Positions 18,438 to 28,653 of a DNA stretch of 35,687 nucleotides are shown piece by piece. This DNA comes from Clostridiales bacterium. GTDB lineage: Bacteria > Bacillota > Clostridia > Oscillospirales > Ruminococcaceae. Both the position numbers and the translations under genes were made by a program. Numbering within the stretch: the first letter of the stretch is position 1; each line of letters starts with the position of its first letter. A model generated the notes under the pieces. It made no database searches. It had not been told where the DNA came from and worked only from the letters and a program-made list of their open reading frames with translations. The stretch covers positions 1 to 35,687 of the forward strand of contig JAAYSW010000136.1 of assembly GCA_012523875.1 (NCBI GenBank). The letters run 5' to 3'.

Positions 18438-19009
18438 TGGAAACAAAATCAATAATGATAGTAGGCGTAGGTGGACAGGGTTCATTGCTTGCATCAAGGA
18501 TTTTAGGTAATGTTCTGTTATCCCAGGGCTTTGAGGTTAAGGTAAGTGAAGTGCATGGAATGTCGCAACGTGGCGGTTCAGTAGTTACATATGTTAAGTA
18601 TGGAGCGAATGTATACTCTCCTGTAATAGAAAAGGGGGAGGCTGATGTTATAGTTGCATTCGAATTACTTGAGGGTGCAAGATATGTTTCATACCTTAAA
18701 GAAGGTGGACATTTAATAGTATCTACACAACAAATTGATCCAATGCCAGTTATAACAGGTGCAGCACAATATCCTATACAAATAATTGAAAAAATAAAAG
18801 CATTGGGTATAGACATAATCCCTATTGATGCACTAGTACTTGCTGAGGAGGCAGGGAATGCAAAGGCATCAAATGTTGTTTTGATGGGTGTACTATCAAC
18901 TAAAATGGGGTTTGATGACAACCTATGGCAAAAGGCTTTAGAGGAATGTGTTCCTGCAAAGTTTTTAGAGTTGAATAAAAAAGCTTTCGATCTTGGAAAG
19001 AATATATAA
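18437..19009 (+). CDS. iorB: Indolepyruvate ferredoxin oxidoreductase, beta subunit
   Basis: IMIVGVGGQGSLLASRILGNVLLSQGFEVKVSEVHGMSQRGGSVVTYVKYG; adjacent to iorA. Confidence 0.94.
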   Translation: METKSIMIVGVGGQGSLLASRILGNVLLSQGFEVKVSEVHGMSQRGGSVVTYVKYGANVYSPVIEKGEADVIVAFELLEGARYVSYLKEGGHLIVSTQQIDPMPVITGAAQYPIQIIEKIKALGIDIIPIDALVLAEEAGNAKASNVVLMGVLSTKMGFDDNLWQKALEECVPAKFLELNKKAFDLGKNI

Positions 19010-19136
19010 ACATATATTTGGCATAATATAGTGGGATATGGATGTATTTAAAATGCGCTCTCAATTTTTATACTTTACAACCTTTAAAAATATAATGCAA
19101 AGTATTAGCATAAATAACTAAATTGGGGAAAATAAT

Positions 19137-19451
19137 ATGGAATTTAAAAATGTATCCGTAATTAAAAAAGCAAATGTTTACTTTGATGGGAATGTTACGA
19201 GCAGAACAATACTTTTATCTAGTGGGGAAAGAAAAACGCTAGGTTTTATGCTTGCAGGCATCTATGAATTTAACACAGATGCAGAGGAGCTTATGGAAAT
19301 TATGGGTGGCGAGATGAATATAATGTTAAAGGGTGAAAACAACTACAAAACCTATGTCGAAGGCGAGAGTTTTATAGTGCCTGAAAATTCAAGCTTTAAA
19401 ATCATAGTTGAAGATTATGCCGATTATTGTTGCTCATATAAATTTAATTAA
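19137..19451 (+). CDS. ppnP: Pyrimidine/purine nucleoside phosphorylase PpnP-like (YaiE/DUF1255 cupin)
   Basis: [51 protein letters not shown] ... [17 protein letters not shown]. Confidence 0.88.
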   Translation: MEFKNVSVIKKANVYFDGNVTSRTILLSSGERKTLGFMLAGIYEFNTDAEELMEIMGGEMNIMLKGENNYKTYVEGESFIVPENSSFKIIVEDYADYCCSYKFN

Positions 19452-19463
19452 GGGGGAATATAG

Positions 19464-20768
19464 TTGGAAGGTTATTGGAACGCTTCAATAGAATGTGCAA
19501 CAAGGAGTGAGATTAAATCGCTCCAAAGCTTTAGGTTATCGCAAACTGTAAGAAGAATTTATGAAAATGTACCATATTATAAAAACAAAATGGATGAATC
19601 AAATATTAAACCTAAGGATATCAATTCAATAGATGATTTACATAAGTTGCCTTTTACAATGAAGCAGGATTTGCGTGATACATATCCATACGGCTTATTT
19701 GCTGTTCCTATGGAAGAGGTTGTGAGGGTTCACGCATCCTCTGGCACAACAGGGAAACAAATAGTTGTGGGCTATACTGAAAATGATATTAAACTTTGGC
19801 AGGAATGTTGTGCAAGGGCATTAATTGCCGCTGGTGCAACAAAAAATGATTTTATGCATGTATCATATGGATATGGTTTATTTACAGGTGGACTAGGTTT
19901 GCATTACGGTGCAGAAAAGGTAGGTATGACAGTAATTCCTGTTTCCGTAGGGAATACGCAAAGACAGATTACAATTATAAAAGATTTTGGCTCAACGTTT
20001 ATCTGCTGTACTCCATCTTATGCACTGTATCTTGCTGAAACAATGGCTGAAATGGGAATCAAGAAAGAAGATATAAGGCTTAAAGCAGGAATCTTAGGTG
20101 CAGAACCATGGACTGAGGAAATGCGTCTTGAAATAGAGGATAAGCTTGGGATAAAGGCTTATGATATCTATGGATTATCTGAAATTGTAGGTCCTGGTGT
20201 ATCGTTTGAATGTTCGGAGCAGACAGGAATGCACATAAATGAGGATCATTTTATTCCAGAAATAATTGATTCTGATACTGGTGAAGTGTTGCCCGATGGA
20301 GAACAGGGAGAGCTTGTATTCACTTGTATAACAAAGGAAGCATTTCCACTTATAAGATATAGGACAAGGGATATAGCAGTACTGCAAAGAGGGGATTGTT
20401 CTTGCGGAAGGACATTGGTTAAAATGTTAAAGCCAGCAGGACGCTCAGATGATATGCTTATAATAAGGGGAGTCAATGTATTTCCATCACAGGTGGAAAG
20501 TGTATTATTACAGCTTGGTAACACAGCGCCTCATTATCAATTAATTGTTGATAGGGCTAACAATAATGATACATTGGAAGTTCAAGTTGAAATTTCGCAG
20601 GAAATGTTTTCTGATACTGTAAGGAATATAGAAGAACAAGAACAGATTATAAAAATGGGGATTGAATCAACGCTCGGAGTTGCAGCTAAGATACGCTTAG
20701 TTGAACCTAAAAGCATTGCTCGTTCAGAGGGTAAGGCTGTTAGAGTTATTGATAAAAGAAAAAAATAA
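19464..20768 (+). CDS. paaK: Phenylacetate-CoA ligase family protein (second paralogue)
   Basis: [61 protein letters not shown] start with a gggggaa RBS. Confidence 0.92.
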   Translation: MEGYWNASIECATRSEIKSLQSFRLSQTVRRIYENVPYYKNKMDESNIKPKDINSIDDLHKLPFTMKQDLRDTYPYGLFAVPMEEVVRVHASSGTTGKQIVVGYTENDIKLWQECCARALIAAGATKNDFMHVSYGYGLFTGGLGLHYGAEKVGMTVIPVSVGNTQRQITIIKDFGSTFICCTPSYALYLAETMAEMGIKKEDIRLKAGILGAEPWTEEMRLEIEDKLGIKAYDIYGLSEIVGPGVSFECSEQTGMHINEDHFIPEIIDSDTGEVLPDGEQGELVFTCITKEAFPLIRYRTRDIAVLQRGDCSCGRTLVKMLKPAGRSDDMLIIRGVNVFPSQVESVLLQLGNTAPHYQLIVDRANNNDTLEVQVEISQEMFSDTVRNIEEQEQIIKMGIESTLGVAAKIRLVEPKSIARSEGKAVRVIDKRKK

Positions 20769-20807
20769 CCCACTGGTGATTATTTATTTAAATTATAAAT
20801 AAAAATA

Positions 20808-20850
20808 TCCATAGGTTTTAGCTTTAATGCTTTAATCTATGGACTATTTT
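20808..20850 (+). terminator. Terminator after the second paaK
   Basis: tccataggtt ... aatctatgga stem followed by ctattttta. Confidence 0.7.
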
Positions 20851-20989
20851 TATCTAAAAATACTATGAAATTGTTTCTTATGTTAGATAATAGATTTGCA
20901 GTATGACTATGGGTTATCCCTCAAATTGAATACTTTGTATATGGTTGTCAATACTTTTATAAAGTTATAATATAAAAGGAGATAACTAT

Positions 20990-22567
20990 ATGTATAAAAG
21001 ATTAATTGCTTTATCCATCATTTTCTTATCATTATTTTCAACATTATATATGCGAACATTTATTGTAATGAGTACTGATGAATATAAGCAAGCAGTTCAC
21101 AATCAAGGAAAATATACTTTGGATGTTGGTGTGATAAATGGAAACATTTATGATTGCAATTTTAAGCTCCTTAATAATAATTATTATGAGTATTTAGCAG
21201 CAGTGAATCCAAGCCAGGAAGCAATTAAGGAAATTTCGGCATATGTAAGTGATAGAAATGATTTTTATAATAAATTAAGGTATAAAACACCTTTCGTATG
21301 TGCTGTTACTAGGGATTCTTTTGAATGTGAAGACATAACGGTATTTAAGGTGCCTGTAAGAAATAATGAAAACCAAATAGCACAGCATATTATTGGATAT
21401 TCTCAAAATGGTATAGGGGTAACTGGCATTGAATTATCATTTAACGAATTTTTAAAATCCATAGAAAGCAAGAACAAAGTAACATTTAACATTGATGGAA
21501 CAGGGGGTGTACTTAATGGTAAGGATAAATTGATAAGCTATGCTGAAAAAGTTAATGCTGGCGTCGTAACAACAATTGATACGAATATCCAGAAGATTTG
21601 TGAAGACATAACGGTGAATATGACAAAAGGGGCAGTTGTGGTTATGGATGTAAAAACAGGAGAAATAAGAGCTATGGTGAGCAAGCCGAGCTATAGCGTA
21701 AAGATGCTTGAAGAGGCTATTGCCTCTGGGGATTCCCCCTTAATAAACAGAGCACTATATGCCTATAATGTTGGGTCTATATTTAAGTTGGTTATAGCTG
21801 CAGAAGCATTAAATGGAGGGCTAAGTAGGGATTTCATATATGAATGTACTGGATCAATAGATGTTAATGGTCAAGAGTTTAACTGCCATAAAAGGAATGG
21901 TCATGGAGAGCTAGATATGAAATCTGCCATAATAGATTCTTGCAACACATATTTTATTAATTTAGTACAGCATATTGATACAGAAAGATTATGGAATATG
22001 TCAAGCATTTTAGGATTTGGCAGAGAAACAATTTTAGCAAAAAACATAATTTCTTCCAGTGGAAACCTCCCATCTATTAATGAGTTAAATATCCTTGCTG
22101 AAAAAAGTAATTTCTCATTTGGGCAAGGAAAACTACTAGCGACACCAATTCAAATAACAACGTTTACAAGTGCTATCGCAAACGGGGGAGACTTGCCAAT
22201 AGCAAAACTTATTAGAGGAACTACTACGGATGGTGAAACAGTTGATGAAGAGGACGAAATTGTTTATACAAAAGCTCTTTCAACAGACATAGCATTTGAA
22301 ATGCAAGATTATATGATAGCTGCCATAAATGAGAATGAGAACTCCAATGCAAGGCCTAATAATACCTTTGCGGCTGGGAAAACATCAACAGCACAAACAG
22401 GTAGATACGATGAAGATGGAAAGGATATATGCCATGCTTGGATAACAGGCTTTTTTCCCGTAGCTAATCCTAAGTATGCAGTTACGGTACTTGTTGAGGA
22501 TGGAGGCTTTGGTAATGATGAGGCTGCCCCTATATTTAAAAAGATTGCTGATGCGATTTATGAATAA
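20990..22567 (+). CDS. Class B penicillin-binding protein (PBP2/PbpA-like transpeptidase)
   Basis: SxxK in NVGSIFKLVIAA, SCN in IIDSCNTYFINL, KTS in AAGKTSTAQTG, N-terminal TM. Confidence 0.88.
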   Translation: MYKRLIALSIIFLSLFSTLYMRTFIVMSTDEYKQAVHNQGKYTLDVGVINGNIYDCNFKLLNNNYYEYLAAVNPSQEAIKEISAYVSDRNDFYNKLRYKTPFVCAVTRDSFECEDITVFKVPVRNNENQIAQHIIGYSQNGIGVTGIELSFNEFLKSIESKNKVTFNIDGTGGVLNGKDKLISYAEKVNAGVVTTIDTNIQKICEDITVNMTKGAVVVMDVKTGEIRAMVSKPSYSVKMLEEAIASGDSPLINRALYAYNVGSIFKLVIAAEALNGGLSRDFIYECTGSIDVNGQEFNCHKRNGHGELDMKSAIIDSCNTYFINLVQHIDTERLWNMSSILGFGRETILAKNIISSSGNLPSINELNILAEKSNFSFGQGKLLATPIQITTFTSAIANGGDLPIAKLIRGTTTDGETVDEEDEIVYTKALSTDIAFEMQDYMIAAINENENSNARPNNTFAAGKTSTAQTGRYDEDGKDICHAWITGFFPVANPKYAVTVLVEDGGFGNDEAAPIFKKIADAIYE

Positions 22568-22587
22568 CCAAAGCATTGTAAAATAAG

Positions 22588-22616
22588 TTGAAATTCTGCT
22601 ATAATTGTGGTATAAT
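22588..22616 (+). promoter_or_regulatory. Putative sigma-A promoter for the GH26 gene (TTGAAA N17 TATAAT, extended -10 TGGTATAAT)
   Basis: TTGAAA 22588-22593, TATAAT 22611-22616, about 50 nt upstream of the ATG. Confidence 0.7.
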
Positions 22617-22664
22617 TTAATAATAAAGAATAAATATTATATTAGGATTATGGAGGGAACTTGT

Positions 22665-24644
22665 ATGTTTAGAAGATATAAGAAAAAAGTTATTTCTATA
22701 ATAACTTCCTTTACTTTAATTTTTGGAAATTCTATAACGCTAATGCCTACTGATACTATTTTTGCTGATGAGGGTATTAAATATGAATTTGAAAATGGAG
22801 TTTTAGATAGTTGTAGTGTTGAAAGTTGGGAGGTTATTGAAGAGAGTGCCAAAGGCAATTCATGTGATATTTCAAATTGGTCGGGTACAGGATTTGTTTC
22901 TCTAGGGCAAAAGGGTTGTTCTGCTACTTTGCCTATTACAGTGGAAAAGGAAGGGCTTTATGAATTAATTATTCGTTATTGTCAGCCTTTTGATCCAGTT
23001 AAAAAGGTACAATACCTTAATGTTAACGGTGTAAACCAAGGGGAAATAAGCTTTCCGTATAATGAAAGCTTTGCAGAATTATCGGCTGGATATGTTAAAT
23101 TAGAATCAGGAGAAAATAATATACAAATAAAAGCATATTGGGGATACACACTTTTTGATTACCTAATTATAAAAGAAGCTGATGAGAATACAGTGAGCCT
23201 TTCACCTACACGCACACTTATTAATGAGAATGCTAGTGATTCTGCAAAGAGATTATATAATTATCTTTGCGATATATATGGTAAACATGTTCTAGCAGGG
23301 CAACAGGAATACTGTGGCTCACATAATTATAATTATTCAGATAGTGAACTTACAGATAATGAGAGTGAGTTTGAATATATCCTTGAAACCACAGGAAAAC
23401 AAGTTGCAGTAAGAGGATTTGATTTTTTAAATTACAACACTACTTCATATTGGGATGATCGTGCCGCAGAAAGAATAGTGGAATGGGTTAATGATGTTGG
23501 AGGTATCGCAACACTTTGTTATCATTGGGGAGTACCAAATGACGATGGGGATGCAAAGTTTTATTATAAATCTGATGCCTATCCTGATGGCACAACATTT
23601 AGCATAACAAAAGCATTGCAGGAGGGAACAGAAGAAAATATAATTTTAATGGCAGATATAGAATTTCTAGCTTCAAAACTCCAAATACTTTATGATGCAG
23701 ATGTTCCAGTTTTATTCAGACCACTCCATGAAGCTGAAGGTGCATGGTTTTGGTGGGGAGCAGAGGGAGCAGAGGCTTGTAAGGAGCTTTATTACTTATT
23801 ATATGACCAATTAACAAATGTATATGGATTTAATAATCTTATTTGGGTATGGACAGGATATACTTTTCAAACATCAGCTGATTGGTATCCAGGTGATGAT
23901 TATGTCGATATTATAGGTTATGATAAGTATAATGCAGTTGATGGTTTACCTAATTTATCATCAATTTCATCTACTTTCTATAATCTTGTTGCCAGCACAA
24001 ATGGTAAGAAGATGGTAACCATGTCAGAAAATGATACAATCCCTTCACTTGAAAATCTTTTAAGTGATGGTGCAGCATGGCTTTGGTTTTGTCCATGGTA
24101 TAACTATTATTTAATGAGTGATGAGGTAAATCCTAAAGAGAATCTGATAGAGATGTATAATAGTGATTATTGCATTACACTTGATGAATTGCCAGATCTA
24201 AAGACATATACATTAGACGGCTATGGTAGTGATGAAACTACTACCACTGAACCTGAAATTACAACTAGTGAAACTAGCACAAGCGATGAATCTGAGATTA
24301 CAACGGTGATTGAGTCTACACCCTCAGAAAGTACTGATAGTAGCAATATTTTTACCACTATTGGTACTACCTCTGAAACTTCTACGAGCGAAGAAACGGA
24401 AATAATGGGAACAACAGCAATTGAACCGACTCCATTATATGGTGATCTTAATTTGGATGGGGAAGTATCAATTTTAGATATTATTGAACTTAATAAATAC
24501 CTTGTAGGCATATTAGAGCTTAATGCTAAGCAAAGAGAAAATGCAGATTGCGTCCATGATGGTAAGATAAGTATGGCTGATAATATGGCAATTGCGAAAT
24601 TTTTGTGTAGGCAGATTGAAATCACTGATCTTGGGTCAAATTAA
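22665..24644 (+). CDS. Secreted GH26 beta-mannanase with N-terminal CBM35-like module and C-terminal type I-like dockerin
   Basis: Signal peptide MFRRYKKKVISIITSFTLIFGNSITLMPTDTIFADEG; YEFENG... CBM35-like; GH26 HVLAGQQEY, FRPLHEAEGAWFWWG and TMSENDTIPS motifs; Thr/Ser/Glu linker; dockerin YGDLNLDGEVSILDIIELNKYLVG ... DCVHDGKISMADNMAIAKFL. Confidence 0.92.
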   Translation: MFRRYKKKVISIITSFTLIFGNSITLMPTDTIFADEGIKYEFENGVLDSCSVESWEVIEESAKGNSCDISNWSGTGFVSLGQKGCSATLPITVEKEGLYELIIRYCQPFDPVKKVQYLNVNGVNQGEISFPYNESFAELSAGYVKLESGENNIQIKAYWGYTLFDYLIIKEADENTVSLSPTRTLINENASDSAKRLYNYLCDIYGKHVLAGQQEYCGSHNYNYSDSELTDNESEFEYILETTGKQVAVRGFDFLNYNTTSYWDDRAAERIVEWVNDVGGIATLCYHWGVPNDDGDAKFYYKSDAYPDGTTFSITKALQEGTEENIILMADIEFLASKLQILYDADVPVLFRPLHEAEGAWFWWGAEGAEACKELYYLLYDQLTNVYGFNNLIWVWTGYTFQTSADWYPGDDYVDIIGYDKYNAVDGLPNLSSISSTFYNLVASTNGKKMVTMSENDTIPSLENLLSDGAAWLWFCPWYNYYLMSDEVNPKENLIEMYNSDYCITLDELPDLKTYTLDGYGSDETTTTEPEITTSETSTSDESEITTVIESTPSESTDSSNIFTTIGTTSETSTSEETEIMGTTAIEPTPLYGDLNLDGEVSILDIIELNKYLVGILELNAKQRENADCVHDGKISMADNMAIAKFLCRQIEITDLGSN

Positions 24645-24661
24645 GTACAATATAAGGATAA

Positions 24662-24697
24662 AATAACCTTCTATGTTTTATCATAGAGGGTTATTTA
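24662..24697. terminator. Bidirectional terminator between convergent GH26 and eno genes
   Basis: aaataaccttctatg-ttttat-catagagggttattt, about a 15-bp stem. Confidence 0.8.
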
Positions 24698-24708
24698 AAA
24701 TGAATTAT

Positions 24709-25980
<1,272 letters not shown>

Positions 25981-26136
25981 CTATCCTTATAATTTATTTA
26001 TATTATGGACAATAATAAGATATTATATGTAACAATTCTGACTAACTAAAAAATAAAATGGTCTACCTATTGTTATTTATGTGTATATTTATTATAATAA
26101 GATGAGCATGTTAAATAAACAGGGAGGGAATAGTAA

Positions 26137-27075
26137 TTGGAATATATTTCAACAAAAGAAATTAATAAAAATATCAGTGAGAATAGGGACGAGTTTATAA
26201 GAAAGGTAGAAAATAATTATCACAACAGATTAAATAATATTGCAAAAAAAATAATGCTTGAAGACCATGAAAAGCCAGTGATTTTAGTATCAGGTCCATC
26301 TGGTTCAGGAAAGACGACATCCTCACTAATAATTGAGAAAAGACTTACAGATGCTGGGCATAAGGCAAAAACAATATCCTTAGATAATTACTTCTTACCT
26401 AAGAATGCTAAGAACATGCCTTTTGATGAGTGTGGTAAGATTGATTTAGAATCGCCAAGGAGGCTAGATATTGAGCTATTGCATGATCATATAAAAAAGC
26501 TGATAGATCGTGAACCTATAGATATTCCGATATTTGATTTTAAAACACAGATGAGAGCATCTTCAGTACCGTTTAGACGAGAAAAAGGTCATGTAATCTT
26601 AATAGAGGGTATCCATGCGTTAAACCCATATGTAATAGGGGAAGATGTTTCAGATTATACAATAAAGGTTTATGTTAGTGTGAGGACACGTGTAAAATGT
26701 AATGATGGGACAGTAATACACCCAAAGGCAATCCGCCTAATGAGAAGGCTTATAAGGGACAAAATGTTTCGGGGCAGAAGACTCGAAGAGGTATTTGATA
26801 TGTTCAAAAGCGTATCTAGGGGAGAAGATTTATATATTATGCCTTATAAGAAAAGGGCAAACTTTGATATTGATACGTTTATATCATATGAGCCATCTGC
26901 GTATAAAAATATCTTACTTAATGATTTATTAGGGGTGCAAAGAGAATATCAAAATACAGAAGATTGCAGAATGCTTATCCAACTTTTATCAGAAGTTAAT
27001 TCAATTCCTACAGACATTATTGATAATATGTCCCTAGTACGAGAATTTATTGGCGGAGGCTCTCTATTTTATTAA
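26137..27075 (+). CDS. Uridine kinase-like / phosphoribulokinase family nucleoside kinase
   Basis: P-loop VSGPSGSGKTTSS; LDNYFLPK; PIFDFKTQMR; ILIEGIHALNP. Lacks the TGS/threonyl-tRNA-synthetase-like N-terminus seen in longer clostridial homologues. Confidence 0.85.
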   Translation: MEYISTKEINKNISENRDEFIRKVENNYHNRLNNIAKKIMLEDHEKPVILVSGPSGSGKTTSSLIIEKRLTDAGHKAKTISLDNYFLPKNAKNMPFDECGKIDLESPRRLDIELLHDHIKKLIDREPIDIPIFDFKTQMRASSVPFRREKGHVILIEGIHALNPYVIGEDVSDYTIKVYVSVRTRVKCNDGTVIHPKAIRLMRRLIRDKMFRGRRLEEVFDMFKSVSRGEDLYIMPYKKRANFDIDTFISYEPSAYKNILLNDLLGVQREYQNTEDCRMLIQLLSEVNSIPTDIIDNMSLVREFIGGGSLFY

Positions 27076-27091
27076 AGGGTCCTCATACGTC

Positions 27092-27337
27092 TTAAAACAA
27101 ACTATTTTCTTCAGGTTTGAGTTCAACCACACGCCAATTGCAATTTAATTCATCAAATACAGAACCCTTAAAGAAACGTTTAGCAGATTTTTTATGGGCA
27201 AACTTCCTAGCAATTTCCTTAGAATAAATAGCGACTTTTTTTGTACGAACATATCTTGTTTCATGATTTAACTCTATCTCTATGATGAAAGTTTTAAGTT
27301 CATCTCCATAATAATCCTTCATATTTTCCGCCATCAT
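27092..27337 (-). CDS. Hypothetical 81-aa protein, 4-nt overlap with the upstream SDR gene
   Basis: Open frame, ATGA overlap (27334-27337) suggesting translational coupling. Confidence 0.6.
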   Translation of the reverse strand: MMAENMKDYYGDELKTFIIEIELNHETRYVRTKKVAIYSKEIARKFAHKKSAKRFFKGSVFDELNCNWRVVELKPEENSLF

Positions 27338-28359
27338 GAGAGTTTCTCTTTTATATTGATTATGGCTTTGTCAAATTCACTAATGACAATATCACACCAT
27401 TTATCAAATTCAGGATCAGCAATCTGTAATTCAGGATGAGCAAAAATGTAATCCAAGGTTTCTTTTATTCCCTGATCGAATCTTTTTGTAGCAGTGAAGT
27501 TTGGAACAAGACTTTTTATCTTACTATTATCAAATACTATTGAATTTGATTTATCACCGATTAAACTACCTTTTAAATTACCCTTAGTACACATATCTAG
27601 ATATTCAGATGAAATATGAACAGAATTTAATGTAACCCCCAAAGCATTAGCGATACTAGCATAAATTTGGTTCCATGTAAGCACCTCATCCGATGTTATA
27701 TGAACTGTTTCCCCGATAGCATGAGGATTACTCATAAGCCCAATAAATGCTTTTGCAAAATCAGAGTTATGTGTTAAAGTCCATAGTGATGTGCCATCGC
27801 CATGAATTATAACTGGTTTGCCTTTAAGCATACGTTCTATGACTTGCCAACTGCCATTATTACCATGAACAGCCAGGGGTATATATATCTCAGAATAGGT
27901 ATGACTTGGCCTAACAATTGTGATAGGAAATCCTGTTTTCCTGTGCATTTGTAATAATTTTTCTTCGCAGGCTATTTTATTCATTGAGTAATCCCAATAT
28001 GGATTAGACAGTGTAGTCCCCTCATTTATTATATAATTGGAAGGTGGCTTTTGGTAAACAGAAGCAGAACTAATAAAGATATATTGTTTAGTTTTATCGC
28101 TGAATAATCGATAATCACGTTCAATTTGGGATGGTACAAAGGCAATAAAATCAGCAACAACATCAAAGTTCATATCCTTAATTATTTCAAATACTTTTGT
28201 TTCATCATTTATATCACATTCAAGGTTAATCGCCCCTTTGGGCAATACATTGTTATGGTTTCCTCTATTTAGGAGGTACAACTCACATCCTTCATTTATT
28301 AACTGTTTAGAAATTGCAGAACTTATAATGCCAGTACCGCCAATAAATAAAACTTTCAT
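27334..28359 (-). CDS. NAD-dependent epimerase/dehydratase (atypical extended SDR)
   Basis: Rossmann motif FIGGTGIISSAISKQL; YIFISSASVYQ; YSMNKIACEE. Confidence 0.85.
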   Translation of the reverse strand: MKVLFIGGTGIISSAISKQLINEGCELYLLNRGNHNNVLPKGAINLECDINDETKVFEIIKDMNFDVVADFIAFVPSQIERDYRLFSDKTKQYIFISSASVYQKPPSNYIINEGTTLSNPYWDYSMNKIACEEKLLQMHRKTGFPITIVRPSHTYSEIYIPLAVHGNNGSWQVIERMLKGKPVIIHGDGTSLWTLTHNSDFAKAFIGLMSNPHAIGETVHITSDEVLTWNQIYASIANALGVTLNSVHISSEYLDMCTKGNLKGSLIGDKSNSIVFDNSKIKSLVPNFTATKRFDQGIKETLDYIFAHPELQIADPEFDKWCDIVISEFDKAIINIKEKLS

Positions 28360-28453
28360 TATAGCATTCTCCTTAATTTAATGGTCTACTAATTTTATGC
28401 ATTTTATTAAATTATAACATAAAATTCGCATAAATCAATAAAAATCATTTAAA

Positions 28454-28467
28454 AAACAGAACTGTTT
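28454..28467. promoter_or_regulatory. Palindrome AAACAGAACTGTTT in the divergent intergenic region (possible operator)
   Basis: aaacag-aa-ctgttt, about 126 bp upstream of the GH5 -35 element. Confidence 0.3.
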
Positions 28468-28592
28468 ATAAAATAGTAACATTATTCACGAAAAGTTAAT
28501 ATTTCTTGCCTATTCTTATTCAAAAACATTAAAATAAGTTAACGGGTTACCACTATATTTTGTTGATAATCTATAATTGTGTAAATAAAATG

Positions 28593-28620
28593 TTGACAAA
28601 ACTCTAATAAATGATATAAT
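28593..28620 (+). promoter_or_regulatory. Consensus sigma-A promoter for the GH5 gene (TTGACA N16 TATAAT, extended TGATATAAT)
   Basis: TTGACA 28593-28598, TATAAT 28615-28620; RBS aaggag at 28641; ATG 28654. Confidence 0.8.
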
Positions 28621-28653
28621 AAAATATATATAATAATGAAAAGGAGTTTTTAT

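Noticed and set aside
18337-18921. 194-aa minus-strand ORF opposite iorA/iorB
   Set aside because: Overlaps two clear genes antisense; no independent evidence.
24221-24625. 134-aa Ser/Val-rich minus-strand ORF opposite the GH26 linker/dockerin
   Set aside because: The repetitive Ser/Val pattern is the reverse reading of Thr/Ser/Glu linker codons; same for 30104-30430.
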